A program made the translations under genes and the position numbers. Below the pieces are notes generated by a model. That model had not been told where the DNA came from and did no database searches. It saw nothing but the letters and a program-made list of their open reading frames with translations. This document shows, in pieces, positions 15,123-29,045 of a stretch of 64,000 nucleotides of DNA (its first letter is position 1; the number at the start of each line of letters is the position of its first letter). Source of the stretch: Streptantibioticus cattleyicolor NRRL 8057 = DSM 46488 (GTDB taxonomy: Bacteria > Actinomycetota > Actinomycetes > Streptomycetales > Streptomycetaceae); assembly GCF_000240165.1 (NCBI RefSeq), contig NC_017586.1, forward strand, positions 3,596,001-3,660,000, in the 5' to 3' direction.

Positions 15123-16409
15123 CTACGCGGGGCTGGTGATGGGCTCCGGGCGGGACGGCACCGTACCGCGCGGCGGAAGGTCCTGCGCCGCCGACAACCG
15201 CTTACCGAGCCGCAAGGCCAACGCCGTGATCCCTAGCGAGCACACGAGCAACAGCACGATGTACGCCCCGTACAGCCCCGCTCCGGCCAGCGCACCGCCG
15301 ACCGCCGGGCCGACCGCCAGCGCGAGCTGCTTCACCAGCGCGAACGCGGAGTTGTACTGCCCGACCATGCGTGCCGGCGCGAGGTCCGCGACCAGCGGGG
15401 CCATCGTCGGCGACAGCAGCGCCTCGCCGAGCCCGAACAGGGCGTACGTCGAGATGATCGCCCCCGTCGCCCACGCCCGGTGACCGTGGATGAGGCCGGA
15501 GACCCCGGCCGCGGCCCACGCGACCGTCCACAGCAGGCCGACCGCGGCGATCACCCGGCTGCGGCGGCGCCGCTCGACCGGGCCGAGGACGACGAACTGG
15601 GCGATCACGATCACCGCGGTGTTGGCCGCCAGCGCGACACCCAGCGTGGCCGGACGGATCCGGGTGACCTCGGTGGCGAACGCGGAGAGGCCGGACTCGA
15701 ACTGGCCGTAGCAGGCGAAGAACATCACCGCGCCCAGCACGCACAGCTGCACCATGGCCCGGTCCGCGAGGAGCGCCCGCCAGCCGCGGGTGGCCTTCTC
15801 CGCCGGGGCGTCGGCGATGTCCTCGATCGTCGCGGTACGTGGCAGCCGAACGGTGGCCACCACCGCGGCCAGCACCAGGAACATCGCCGCCTCGATGGCG
15901 AACAGCCGGGTGAACGAGGACGGGTGGGCGGTGTCCACGATGAGCCCGCCGAGCAGTCCGCCGATGCCGAGCCCCAGGTTGTTGAGGAAGAACTGGGTGG
16001 CGAAGGCGCGCGACCGGGTGGCGGTGCTGGAGCACCAGACGATGAGCGTGGCCAGCGCCGGCTGGATCACCGCGATCCCGGCACCGAGCACCGCCGAGCA
16101 CAGGACCGCCATCGGCGCGTCGCTCGACAGCCCGAAGCCGAACGAGCCGACGGCGGAGACCACCGCGCCGACGAGGACCACCGGCACCGGCCCCCGCCGG
16201 TCGATGGTCCGGCCGGTGAACGGCAGGACGACGAGCGCCGCGGCGGCGAAGGCCGACAGCACCACTCCCGCGGTGCCGGCCCCCAGCCCGCGCACTTGGG
16301 CCACGTAGACGAAGAGGAACGGAACGGTGAATCCGTTGCCGAACGCGCTCAACGCGTTACCCAGCTGGATCCGGCGCAGCGCTGCGCCCATCGCGGTGGT
16401 CACACTCAC
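15123..16409 (-). CDS. MFS transporter, probably drug/metabolite efflux
   Basis: This is a 428-residue membrane protein with about 12 hydrophobic segments. The loop after helix 2 contains GRTIDRRGPVPV, matching the MFS cytoplasmic loop signature. A central charged loop separates two six-helix halves, as in DHA1-type exporters. It is divergent from a MarR regulator across 150 bp containing palindromes, the classic layout of an efflux pump controlled by a ligand-responsive MarR repressor. GTG 16409 is used; ATG 16391 is an alternative start. The substrate cannot be read from the sequence. Confidence 0.87.
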   Translation of the reverse strand: MSVTTAMGAALRRIQLGNALSAFGNGFTVPFLFVYVAQVRGLGAGTAGVVLSAFAAAALVVLPFTGRTIDRRGPVPVVLVGAVVSAVGSFGFGLSSDAPMAVLCSAVLGAGIAVIQPALATLIVWCSSTATRSRAFATQFFLNNLGLGIGGLLGGLIVDTAHPSSFTRLFAIEAAMFLVLAAVVATVRLPRTATIEDIADAPAEKATRGWRALLADRAMVQLCVLGAVMFFACYGQFESGLSAFATEVTRIRPATLGVALAANTAVIVIAQFVVLGPVERRRRSRVIAAVGLLWTVAWAAAGVSGLIHGHRAWATGAIISTYALFGLGEALLSPTMAPLVADLAPARMVGQYNSAFALVKQLALAVGPAVGGALAGAGLYGAYIVLLLVCSLGITALALRLGKRLSAAQDLPPRGTVPSRPEPITSPA

Positions 16410-16473
16410 CTACCTAGGTCGGGCACCCGGGCATCCCCGGACGTCCCGGGGCGGGTGCGGATGGAGTACGGGT

Positions 16474-16529
16474 CTGAAGACTTCAGGCGTAAACTTCGAA
16501 ACTAAAATATACACACCCGAAGACTTAAG
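16474..16529. promoter_or_regulatory. Candidate MarR operator region
   Basis: The AT-rich divergent gap contains a perfect palindrome CTGAAGACTTCAG (16474-16486) and a related imperfect site CGAAGACTTAAG (16518-16529), with ACTTCGAA between them. Two similar sites between a MarR gene and its divergent MFS neighbour are the expected arrangement for autoregulation plus efflux control. This is inference from layout and symmetry. Confidence 0.55.
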
Positions 16530-16559
16530 AGCGAACGAGTTTCGTGCGATACTCGACAC

Positions 16560-17090
16560 ATGACCTCAGCGGACGACACGGCCGCAGTGCCGAACGAGAT
16601 CGACCTCGACGAGCAGATCGCGATCTACCAGCGCGAGTTCCCCGAGGTGGACCCGCGCATCGAGAAGGTCGTGTCGGCGCTCCAGCGCCTGAGCCGGCGC
16701 ATGAACGTCTCCTACGGGCGCCAGGTCGCCGAGCTCGGCATCAGCAACGCCGAGTGGGAGGTGCTCAAGGCGCTCGTCCTGGTCGGCAAGCCCTATCGGC
16801 TCGGCCCCGGCGACCTCGCCAAGCGCCTGTGCCTCACCCCGGCCGCGATGACCCACCGCATCGACCGGATGGTCGCCGAAGGGCTCGTCACCCGGGAACG
16901 GGACGAGAACAACCGCGTCCGCGTCATCGTCGAGCTGACCGACGAAGGACGCGGCAAGTGGCTCGACGCCATGCGCATGGCCGCCGGCTTCGAGGCCGAA
17001 CTCCTCCAGGACCTCTCCTCCGAGGAGCTCGCCGGCCTCGGCGACATGCTCAGCCGACTGCTCCAACGCCTGGATCCCGACGGCAGTTGA
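16560..17090 (+). CDS. MarR family transcriptional regulator
   Basis: This 176-residue winged-helix protein contains the MarR DNA-binding core (GDLAKRLCLTPAAMTHRIDRMVAEGLVTRERDE... from about residue 83) followed by the beta-wing, and flanking dimerisation helices (EELAGLGDMLSRLLQRL at the C-terminus). Length is typical once a charged about 30-residue N-terminal extension is counted. It is divergent from the MFS gene with which it probably forms a regulatory pair. ATG 16560 overlaps no other gene. The inducer is unknown. Confidence 0.9.
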   Translation: MTSADDTAAVPNEIDLDEQIAIYQREFPEVDPRIEKVVSALQRLSRRMNVSYGRQVAELGISNAEWEVLKALVLVGKPYRLGPGDLAKRLCLTPAAMTHRIDRMVAEGLVTRERDENNRVRVIVELTDEGRGKWLDAMRMAAGFEAELLQDLSSEELAGLGDMLSRLLQRLDPDGS

Positions 17091-17616
17091 CACCGGCCCC
17101 ACCGGTCCGTACTGTTCTCCGAGTTGTCCGACGTGAGCGCCGACCTCGGTCGGTCCCCGGACAGCCATTCCGCAGAACACACCCGACGGGTAACCGTGGC
17201 CTCGGCTGCGCGCGCTTCGTCGTGTGCGTTTTCGAAATGGGAACCGGAATTCGCTCGATTAGACCGAGCGGCCAAGGATCCGCTAAAGTCTCACTCGTCG
17301 GAACGGCCGCCAGGCCGGAAAGACAAAACCCCGCCAGCGGGGATCGGATCCGAAAGGATCTGATAAGCTGGAGACAACGAAGGGAAAGCCCGGAGGGGCC
17401 GGAAACGGCAACGAAGGAAGCTTCCGTTCCTTGAGAACTCAACAGCGTGCCAAAAGTCAACGCCAGATATGTTGATACCCCGTCCGCCGGGCCTGACGGC
17501 CTGGATGGATGAGGTTCCTTTGAAGAAAACACAGCGAGGACGCTGTGCACGGACCGGATTATTCCTCCGGCCCGTGCCGCTCTCGTGACTGTGTCACCGG
17601 GATAGCCCGGAAGCAT
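17091..17616 (+). promoter_or_regulatory. rRNA operon promoter and leader region
   Basis: This 0.5-kb AT-richer region has no gene. Possible -10 elements are TAAAGT (17283-17288) and TAAGCT (17364-17369), each followed by a purine-rich start region, as expected for the multiple promoters of Streptomyces rrn operons; clear -35 boxes are not evident. TTGAGAACTCAACAG (about 17431-17445) resembles the actinobacterial boxA antitermination signal, and a close relative recurs before 23S. Exact promoters are uncertain. Confidence 0.6.
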
Positions 17617-22536
<4,920 letters not shown>

Positions 22537-22634
22537 AGGTTGCTCGCGTCCACTGTGTAGGTTCTGAGGTAACGAAAAACCGTCACAATCCCCGTGTAGG
22601 GTGTGTTGTGTGGTCTGGTTGTTTACTTCATAGT

Positions 22635-22753
22635 GTTTCGGTGGTTATAGCGTTAGGGAAACGCCCGGTTACATTCCGAACCCGGAAGCTAAGCCTTTCA
22701 GCGCCGATGGTACTGCGGGGGGGACCCCGTGGGAGAGTAGGACGCCGCCGAAC
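22635..22753 (+). rRNA. rrf: 5S ribosomal RNA
   Basis: This 119-nt gene has the paired ends GTTTCGGTGG and CCGCCGAAC and the internal CGCCCGGTTACATTCCGAA block. It lies about 100 nt after 23S and directly before a strong terminator. Confidence 0.95.
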
Positions 22754-22761
22754 AATTTGTG

Positions 22762-22810
22762 GGCCGTTGGCCCGTACCGTGTGTCATCCGGTACGGGCCA
22801 ACGGCCTTTT
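22762..22810 (+). terminator. rRNA operon terminator
   Basis: A perfect 17-bp stem (GGCCGTTGGCCCGTACC at 22762-22778 with its complement at 22790-22806), an 11-nt loop and a following TTTT form a strong intrinsic terminator just after 5S. Confidence 0.93.
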
Positions 22811-22861
22811 CGCGTTCACCACCCTCCCTAACCGGTCGCGCGGGCCCTACCCTGCTCGTCC

Positions 22862-24049
22862 ATGGACGCAACGTTGCGGCACGGGCGGGTCTCGCTCGCG
22901 GTCAGCTTCTTCGTGCAGGGCGCGGTCTTCGCGCTCCTGGTCACGCGGATCCCTGCTGTGCAGGATCGTTACGGCATCTCCGATGCCCTGCTCCCGGTGT
23001 TCCTGGCCGCCGTTCCCGTACTCGCCGGCGTCGGCAGCGTCACCACCGAACACCTCGTCAAACGCGTACGTCCCAGCGTGGTGTTGCGGTGCGTCCAGCC
23101 GGCCGTGTGCCTGGCGCTGGTGGCGGCCGGGTCGGGGGACGCGCTGTGGGAGTGCGCGGTGGCGCTGGCGCTCTTCGGGGTGACCGTCGGAGCCCTCGAC
23201 GCGTCGATGAACATGCTCGGGGTGAGCCTGCAACGGGCGTACGGGCGCAGCATCATGCTGGGCTTCCACGCCGCGTACAGCCTGGGCGGGATCGTGGGGG
23301 CGTCGCTGGCGTGGGCGGGGGCGCACTGGCATCTGTCGCTGGCGATGCTCTATGGGCCCACCGTGACCGTGCTCATCCCGGTGGCCGTGGTCGCCGGCTT
23401 CCGGTTCGTCGACCACGCGGGGGCGGCGGACCCGGGCGGGGCGGGGCCGGCCGTGTCGTTCCGGCTGCTGCTGCCGCTGTGCCTGGTGATGGCGTTCGCC
23501 TACATCGGCGACTCGACGGTCTCCAACTGGAGCGCCAAGTACCTCCACGACACGCTGCGCAGCTCCGAGCAGCTGGCCACCGTTCCGTACAACGTCTACA
23601 TGGTGACCACGCTGCTCGGGCGGGCGGTGGGGGACTTCGGGGTGCGGCGGTTCGGGGCGGCGGCGGTGGTGCGGTTCGGGGCGGTGGTCGCCGCGGGCGG
23701 GTTCGTGGTGGTGGCGGTGGCGCCGGACGCGTGGGCCGGGATGGCGGGGTTCACGGTGCTGGGGCTCGGGCTGTGCGTCGTGGTGCCGCAGACGTTCGCC
23801 GCGGCCGGGCGGGTCTTCCCGCACGCCTCGGACACCGCGATCGCCCGGCTCAACGTCTTCAACTACGTGGGTTTCCTGGTCGGATCACCGCTGGTCGGGG
23901 CGATCGGGGACGCGTGGAGCTACCGCGGGGCGATGCTGGTGCCGATGGTGTTGGTGCTGGTGACACTCGCCTATGCGAAGTCGTTCACGGCACAACCGGA
24001 CCGATACGGTGTCGGGCATGAGCGGGCGCGCGCAGTTGATGTGGGATGA
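22862..24049 (+). CDS. MFS transporter
   Basis: This 395-residue polytopic protein has about 12 hydrophobic segments arranged in two halves and a compact charged central loop. The N-terminal sequence (SLAVSFFVQGAVFALLVTRIPAVQDRYG) resembles the YbjJ-like MFS subfamily, members of which transport sugars or small metabolites. It follows the rRNA terminator and its end overlaps the acuC start by 32 bp, suggesting co-transcription. The substrate is not evident. Confidence 0.85.
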   Translation: MDATLRHGRVSLAVSFFVQGAVFALLVTRIPAVQDRYGISDALLPVFLAAVPVLAGVGSVTTEHLVKRVRPSVVLRCVQPAVCLALVAAGSGDALWECAVALALFGVTVGALDASMNMLGVSLQRAYGRSIMLGFHAAYSLGGIVGASLAWAGAHWHLSLAMLYGPTVTVLIPVAVVAGFRFVDHAGAADPGGAGPAVSFRLLLPLCLVMAFAYIGDSTVSNWSAKYLHDTLRSSEQLATVPYNVYMVTTLLGRAVGDFGVRRFGAAAVVRFGAVVAAGGFVVVAVAPDAWAGMAGFTVLGLGLCVVVPQTFAAAGRVFPHASDTAIARLNVFNYVGFLVGSPLVGAIGDAWSYRGAMLVPMVLVLVTLAYAKSFTAQPDRYGVGHERARAVDVG

Positions 24050-25190
24050 CGCGGTGACGGGCTACGATTTCGGGCCCGGCCACCCGATGGACCCGGTGCG
24101 GCTGGCGCTCACCAGGTCGTTGGTGGAGGCGTTCGGGCTGACCGCGAGGGTGCCCGTGGTGGCGGCGCCGCCGGCCGGTGAGTCCACGCTGCGGCTGGTG
24201 CACCGGGCCGACTACATCGAGGCGGTGCGCCGGGCCTCGCTCGATCCGGCCGGCGCCGACGGCTCGTACGGGCTCGGTACGGTCGACGATCCGGCGTTCG
24301 CCGGGATGCACGAGGTCTCCGCGCTGATCGCCGGCCAGTCGGTGGGGGCGGCCGAGGCGGTCTGGCAGGGGCGGGTGGCGCACGCGGTGAACTTCGCCGG
24401 CGGGCTCCACCACGCGATGCCCGGGAGCGCGTCGGGGTTCTGCGTGTACAACGACGCGGCGCTGGCGGTGGCCCGGCTGCTGGAGCTGGGCGCGCGGCGG
24501 GTGGTCTACGTGGACGTGGACGTCCACCACGGCGACGGGGTGCAGACCGCGTTCTGGGACGATCCGCGGGTGCTCACCATCTCGTTGCACGAGCACCCGG
24601 CGACGCTCTTCCCGATGACCGGCTGGCCGGAGGAGACCGGCGGGCCGGGGGCGGAGGGGAGCGCCGTCAACGTGGCGCTGCCGGCCGGCACCACGGACGA
24701 CGGCTGGCTGCGGGCGTTCCACGCGGTCGTACCGGACTTGGTGGCCGCGTTCCGTCCGGAGGTGGTGGTGAGCCAGCACGGCGCGGACACGCATGTGGAG
24801 GATCCGCTGGCGCACCTGGCGGTGAGCCTGGACGCGCAGCGGGCGGTCGCCGAGGCGGTGCACGAGCTGGCGCACGAGCACGCGCGGGGGCGCTGGGTGG
24901 CGCTCGGCGGCGGCGGTTACGAGGTGGTGGAGGTGGTGCCGCGCAGCTGGACGCACCTGGTGGCGGTGGCCGCGGGCGCCCCGATCGATCCGGCGCGGGA
25001 GACACCCGAGGAGTGGCGGCACGAGGTGTACGCGCGGACCCGGCGGGCGGCGCCGTCGCGGATGACGGACGGGCGCACCCCTCAGCTGCGGCCCTTCGAC
25101 GACCTGGGGTACGACCCGGCGGACCGGCTGGACCAGGCGGTGCTGGCGACGCGGCGGGCGGTCTTCCCGGCGCACGGGCTGCTGCCGTAG
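24018..25190 (+). CDS. acuC: Histone deacetylase-like acetoin utilization protein AcuC
   Basis: This 390-residue zinc-dependent deacetylase of the arginase/HDAC fold is likely to remove acetyl groups from lysines of proteins such as acetyl-CoA synthetase. Visible motifs include GGLHHAMPGSASGFCVYNDAA, the zinc-site YVDVDVHHGDGVQTAF, SLHEHPATLFP and the C-terminal LGGGGYE. ATG 24018 is chosen over an upstream GTG because WDDAVTGYDFGPGHPMDP is the usual N-terminus. It overlaps the preceding MFS gene. The AcuC name follows similarity; the acetoin role is not implied by context. Confidence 0.9.
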   Translation: MSGRAQLMWDDAVTGYDFGPGHPMDPVRLALTRSLVEAFGLTARVPVVAAPPAGESTLRLVHRADYIEAVRRASLDPAGADGSYGLGTVDDPAFAGMHEVSALIAGQSVGAAEAVWQGRVAHAVNFAGGLHHAMPGSASGFCVYNDAALAVARLLELGARRVVYVDVDVHHGDGVQTAFWDDPRVLTISLHEHPATLFPMTGWPEETGGPGAEGSAVNVALPAGTTDDGWLRAFHAVVPDLVAAFRPEVVVSQHGADTHVEDPLAHLAVSLDAQRAVAEAVHELAHEHARGRWVALGGGGYEVVEVVPRSWTHLVAVAAGAPIDPARETPEEWRHEVYARTRRAAPSRMTDGRTPQLRPFDDLGYDPADRLDQAVLATRRAVFPAHGLLP

Positions 25191-25265
25191 CGGTGGGTGT
25201 CCCCTTCCGAGGGGGATTTGACGGTTTGCCGACCCCGGCGGGTGGCGAGGCGTCAGGATCTGGGT

Positions 25266-26072
25266 GTGCTGACTGCCGGCGCGTTGCGCGCCCACCTGCT
25301 GGCGGCCCGGCTGGCCGGGCCGGTGGCCACGCCGCGGGAGAAGAGCCTGCGCAGCTACCGGATGTTCGCGGCGGGGGATCCGCGTTACCTCATCGGGCTG
25401 GAGCCGGAAGGGTGTTGGACGCCGATGGCGGTGCTGCGGCTGATGGCCCGGCGGTGCGGGGTGTCGCCGGATCCGGGGCACACGGCGGGGCCGGACGCGA
25501 TCGATCCGGACCGTACGGTGGCCGCGCTGGAGGCGTTCGCGGACCGGCTGGCGGTAGCGGCGGGGCGGCGGGTCCCGGTGCTGCTGGGTACCGGGCATCC
25601 GCAGCGGCTCCTGGGGTTCTACGCCGTTTTGGCGGCCACGTTGTCGGCGGCGGGGTGTCCTGTCCTCACCCCCGCGTATGGTCGATGTATCGACATTTCG
25701 ACCCGGTTCGGGCTACGTACCCACACCCTGGACTACGTACGGGGGGTGGCGGTGGTGCGGCCGGTGGAGGGGGGCGGGCTGCCCGGTGCGCACTGCCATT
25801 CGCCGCTTCCGGTACGGGTCGCGCTGGCCGAGGCGGCGGCCCGTGGCGGACCCCTTCCGGGGCTGGTGATCGGGGACCACGGATGGGTCTGCGGCGCAGG
25901 TCAGCTGGGGATCGAGGCGATCGGGCTGGGGGACGTCAACGACCCGGCGATCTTCGTGGGGGAGGCCGAGGGACGGCTCGCGGTGGCCGTTCCGGTCGAC
26001 GACGCCGCGCGCTCGGACTACTACGGTCCGCTTACTCGCTATGTACTCAATCGGGCGTGTCTGTCACAGTAG
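25266..26072 (+). CDS. Conserved protein of unassigned function (often labelled phosphatase in Streptomyces)
   Basis: This 268-residue soluble protein has no motif that I can assign firmly. Visible features are VPVLLGTGHPQRLLGFYAVL around residues 102-121, PVLTPAYGRCID after it, and a Gly-rich PGLVIGDHGWVCGAGQLG near the end. Streptomyces annotations commonly call such proteins phosphatases on weak grounds (from memory). GTG 25266 has AGGA nine bases upstream; GTG 25197 would add a basic tail. It sits between acuC and the bdtA-like gene, upstream of the conserved bS22-epimerase-acyltransferase group. Function remains open. Confidence 0.65.
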   Translation: MLTAGALRAHLLAARLAGPVATPREKSLRSYRMFAAGDPRYLIGLEPEGCWTPMAVLRLMARRCGVSPDPGHTAGPDAIDPDRTVAALEAFADRLAVAAGRRVPVLLGTGHPQRLLGFYAVLAATLSAAGCPVLTPAYGRCIDISTRFGLRTHTLDYVRGVAVVRPVEGGGLPGAHCHSPLPVRVALAEAAARGGPLPGLVIGDHGWVCGAGQLGIEAIGLGDVNDPAIFVGEAEGRLAVAVPVDDAARSDYYGPLTRYVLNRACLSQ

Positions 26073-26200
26073 GCGACCGAACGATACTCCTCTTCCCCAC
26101 TTGCCTCACCCGCACCTAACCTGGTGGCAGCGCACGTGGATGCAGCAGTCGCCGGAGGGGAAGCCGGCGGCCGGCATGTGCGGAAGGTGCAGGTGTTGTC

Positions 26201-26410
26201 ATGGCAGCTGACCAGAGGCCTCTCAACGAGGTCGTGTTCCTGACCGTGGCCGAGGTGGCCACGGTGATGCGCGTCTCCAAGATGACCGTGTACCGGCTGG
26301 TGCACAGCGGTCATCTGCCCGCGATCCGGGTCGGCCGGTCCTTCCGGGTGCCCGAGCAGGCCGTCCACGACTACCTGAGGGAGTCCTACGTGGGGGTGGA
26401 ATCGGCGTAG
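26201..26410 (+). CDS. bdtA: Small MerR/excisionase-type DNA-binding protein, BdtA-like
   Basis: This 69-residue protein is essentially a single winged helix-turn-helix (FLTVAEVATVMRVSKMTVYRLVHSGHLPAIRVGRSFRVPEQAV). It resembles Streptomyces BdtA, described as a target of BldD, and mycobacterial Rv0500A. A ribosome-binding site (AGGTG) lies upstream of ATG 26201. It precedes bS22, an epimerase and an acyltransferase in an order conserved in actinobacteria. It probably binds DNA as a small regulator; its targets are not known from the sequence. The gene symbol rests on similarity and neighbourhood. Confidence 0.8.
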   Translation: MAADQRPLNEVVFLTVAEVATVMRVSKMTVYRLVHSGHLPAIRVGRSFRVPEQAVHDYLRESYVGVESA

Positions 26411-26522
26411 CCGGCACCCTGGATTACGTCCCTCGCGCGGCGCCGGGTAGTCTAGGCCGACGTAGGTCGTGTGGGCTCGGACGCCCCGCACCGAGTGATT
26501 CCAATCATGAGCGAGGGTTGTC

Positions 26523-26621
26523 GTGGGCTCTGTCATCAAGAAGCGCCGCAAGCGCATGGCGAAGAAGAAGCACCGCAAGCTGCTCAAGCGCACGCGGGTG
26601 CAGCGCCGTAACAAGAAGTAG
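26523..26621 (+). CDS. 30S ribosomal protein bS22 (AURKAIP1/COX24-domain peptide)
   Basis: This 32-residue, extremely basic peptide ([19 protein letters not shown], then [13 protein letters not shown]) matches the short actinobacterial ribosomal protein bS22, found at the decoding region of mycobacterial small subunits. It starts at GTG 26523, consistent with homologues. Position between the bdtA-like gene and the epimerase mirrors Rv0500A-Rv0500B-Rv0501 in Mycobacterium. It is easily missed because of its size. Confidence 0.9.
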   Translation: MGSVIKKRRKRMAKKKHRKLLKRTRVQRRNKK

Positions 26622-26833
26622 CCGGTCGCCCCGTTCCACGGGGCCGATCGCGGACGGGCCCGAGGGTCCGTCGCTCTGCCCGCCCGCCGCCGGTTCTCCG
26701 GCGGCGGGCGGGCAGTGGTGTTTCGGCGGGCCGAACGGGCGAGTGGACCGCGCCGCCCGCCGCCTGGACATCACGGTGTGACACCGAGCGGGTACGGTGG
26801 CCGGGACAGCCGGGCGGGAAGGAAGGTCCGAAC

Positions 26834-27880
26834 GTGGGCAAGGTCGTGCTCGTCACGGGAGTGGCCCGCCGTCTGACCGGTCGCTTCGTCCGCCGGATCC
26901 AACGTGAGCCGGGCGTCGACCGGGTGATCGGGGTGGACGCCGAACCGCCCGGACATCCGCTGGGCGAGGCCGAGTTCGTCCGGCTGGACATCCGCCAGCC
27001 GGCGATCGGCAAGGTGCTCGCCGAGCACGACGTGGACACCGTGGTCCACATGGACGTCAACGGCACCCCGCTGGGGCGCGGCCGGGGCGGCCGGGCGACG
27101 GTGAAGGAGACCAACGTCATCGGCACCATGCAGCTCCTGGGTGCCTGCCAGAAGTCGCCGACCGTCGGCCGCCTGGTGGTGAAGTCCACCACCAACGTCT
27201 ACGGTTCCGCGCCGCGCGACCCGGCGGTGCTCACCGAGGCCATGCAGCCCAAGTCGCTGCCGAGCGGCGGCTTCGCCAAGGACGCCGTCGAGGTCGAGGG
27301 GTACGTACGCGGGTTCGCCCGGCGGCGGCCGGACGTGGCGGTGGCGGTGCTGCGGTTCGCCAACATCCTGGGGCCGGGCGCCGACTCGCCGCTGGCCGAG
27401 TACTTTTCGCTGCCGGTGCTGCCCACCGTCCTCGGGTACGACCCGCGGCTGCAGTTCGTGCACGAGGACGACGTGGCCGAGGTACTGCGGGTGGCGGCGC
27501 TGGACCCGGCGCCGGGCACCCTCAACAGCGGTACGTTCAACGTGGCCGGGGCCGGGGTGCTGCTGCTGTCGCAGGCCGCGCGGCGGCTGGGCAAGCCGAT
27601 GGTGCCGGTGCTGCTGCCCGCGGTCACCTGGGTGGGGCAGGCGCTGCGCGGGGTGGGCGTCACCGATTTCTCCCCGGAGCAGGTCCGGTTGCTGACCCAT
27701 GGCCGGGTGGTCGACACCACGCAGATGCGCGAGACGCTCGGTTTCCGGCCCCGTTACACCACGTCGGAGACGTTCGCCGACTTCGCCAGGGCGCGCGGCC
27801 CCGGTCTGCTGCCGCCGGACCGGCTCGCCCGTGCCGTCGACCGGCTGGCCGGCGCGCTGGCCGTACCCCGTCTTCCCTAG
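26834..27880 (+). CDS. NAD-dependent epimerase/dehydratase (extended SDR)
   Basis: This 348-residue protein of the sugar-nucleotide epimerase superfamily has an N-terminal Rossmann strand VVLVTGVARRLTGRFVRRI (a variant of TGxxGxxG), and ADVLRVAA and FNVAGAGVLLLS further on. The usual catalytic YxxxK is not clear: the equivalent region reads SGGFAKDAVEVEGYV, so activity may differ from classical epimerases. The M. tuberculosis equivalent by position is Rv0501 (galE2). It is followed 22 bp later by an acyltransferase gene and is probably co-transcribed with it. Substrate unknown. Confidence 0.82.
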   Translation: MGKVVLVTGVARRLTGRFVRRIQREPGVDRVIGVDAEPPGHPLGEAEFVRLDIRQPAIGKVLAEHDVDTVVHMDVNGTPLGRGRGGRATVKETNVIGTMQLLGACQKSPTVGRLVVKSTTNVYGSAPRDPAVLTEAMQPKSLPSGGFAKDAVEVEGYVRGFARRRPDVAVAVLRFANILGPGADSPLAEYFSLPVLPTVLGYDPRLQFVHEDDVAEVLRVAALDPAPGTLNSGTFNVAGAGVLLLSQAARRLGKPMVPVLLPAVTWVGQALRGVGVTDFSPEQVRLLTHGRVVDTTQMRETLGFRPRYTTSETFADFARARGPGLLPPDRLARAVDRLAGALAVPRLP

Positions 27881-27902
27881 GCTGACGAAGAGGAGCCCAA
27901 CC

Positions 27903-28988
27903 ATGGCGGATGCCAAGGTGATCCCGTTGGACGAGGACACCCGGGCGCGGCGCGGCACGCGTACCGGTGCCCGGCCGGCCCAGGGGCGCCGCAAGGCCGC
28001 GGTGCCGGGGTCGGCGCGGCTGGCGGCGGTGGGCGACGACACCGACGCGGGCCAGGAGGAGCCGCGGTCCGTGCCGCCGGCCGGGGAACGCGCCGGCGCG
28101 AGCGGGGTGACCGGGACGCTGGGCGGGGTGGCCGAGCGGCTGCTGGGCGGCGACTGGGACCGCAGGGTGGCCGGCGGGCTGGCGTTCCTGCGCCGCCGGA
28201 TCACCGGGGAGTACGAGGTCGACGACTTCGGCTACGACCAGGAGCTCACCGACCAGGTGCTGATGTCGTTGCTCCGGCCGCTGTTCGAGAAGTACTTCCG
28301 GGTCGAGGTGCGCGGGATCGAGAACATCCCGGCCGAGGGCGGGGCGCTGGTGGTGGGCAACCACTCCGGCACGCTTCCGCTGGACGCGCTGATGGCCCAG
28401 GTGGCGGTGCACGACCACCATCCGGCGGGGCGTCATCTGCGGCTGCTCGCCGCGGACCTGGTGTTCGTGCTGCCGGTCGTCAACGAGCTGGCGCGCAAGG
28501 CCGGTCACACGCTGGCGTGCGCGGAGGACGCGCAGACGCTGCTGGAACGCGGTGAGATCGTCGGGGTGATGCCGGAGGGCTTCAAGGGGCTGGGCAAGCC
28601 GTTCGGGGAGCGGTACAAGCTCCAGCGGTTCGGGCGCGGCGGGTTCGTCTCGACGGCGTTGCGGACCGGGGTGCCGATCGTGCCGTGTTCGATCGTGGGC
28701 GCCGAGGAGATCTACCCGATGGTGGGCAACGCCAGGACGCTGGCGCGGCTGCTGGGGTTCCCGTACTTCCCGCTGACGCCGACGTTTCCGTGGCTGGGGC
28801 CGCTGGGGATGGTGCCGTTGCCGACGAAGTGGACGATCCAGTTCGGCGAGCCGATCCGGACGGACGGGTACGCCCCGGAGGCGGCGGACGATCCGATGCT
28901 GGTGTTCAACCTGACCGACCAGGTTCGAGAAACGATTCAGCACACGCTGTACAAGCTGTTGGTGCAGCGGCGGTCGGTGTTCTTCTGA
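27903..28988 (+). CDS. Lysophospholipid acyltransferase family protein (PlsC-like)
   Basis: This 361-residue protein has a PlsC acyltransferase domain with the catalytic HX4D box (GNHSGTLPLDALM) and the phosphate-binding block PEGFKGLGKPFGERYKLQRF. A disordered, basic N-terminal region of about 95 residues precedes the domain. It likely acylates a lysophospholipid or related glycolipid at the membrane. ATG 27903 follows an AAGAGGAGCC ribosome-binding site. Context with the epimerase (Rv0501-Rv0502 arrangement) suggests a shared lipid or glycolipid pathway. Confidence 0.87.
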   Translation: MADAKVIPLDEDTRARRGTRTGARPAQGRRKAAVPGSARLAAVGDDTDAGQEEPRSVPPAGERAGASGVTGTLGGVAERLLGGDWDRRVAGGLAFLRRRITGEYEVDDFGYDQELTDQVLMSLLRPLFEKYFRVEVRGIENIPAEGGALVVGNHSGTLPLDALMAQVAVHDHHPAGRHLRLLAADLVFVLPVVNELARKAGHTLACAEDAQTLLERGEIVGVMPEGFKGLGKPFGERYKLQRFGRGGFVSTALRTGVPIVPCSIVGAEEIYPMVGNARTLARLLGFPYFPLTPTFPWLGPLGMVPLPTKWTIQFGEPIRTDGYAPEAADDPMLVFNLTDQVRETIQHTLYKLLVQRRSVFF

Positions 28989-29045
28989 GGTGTGCGCCCC
29001 CGGTGCCGGCACCGGGCGTGGACCCGGTGCCGGCTTTCCGTACGG

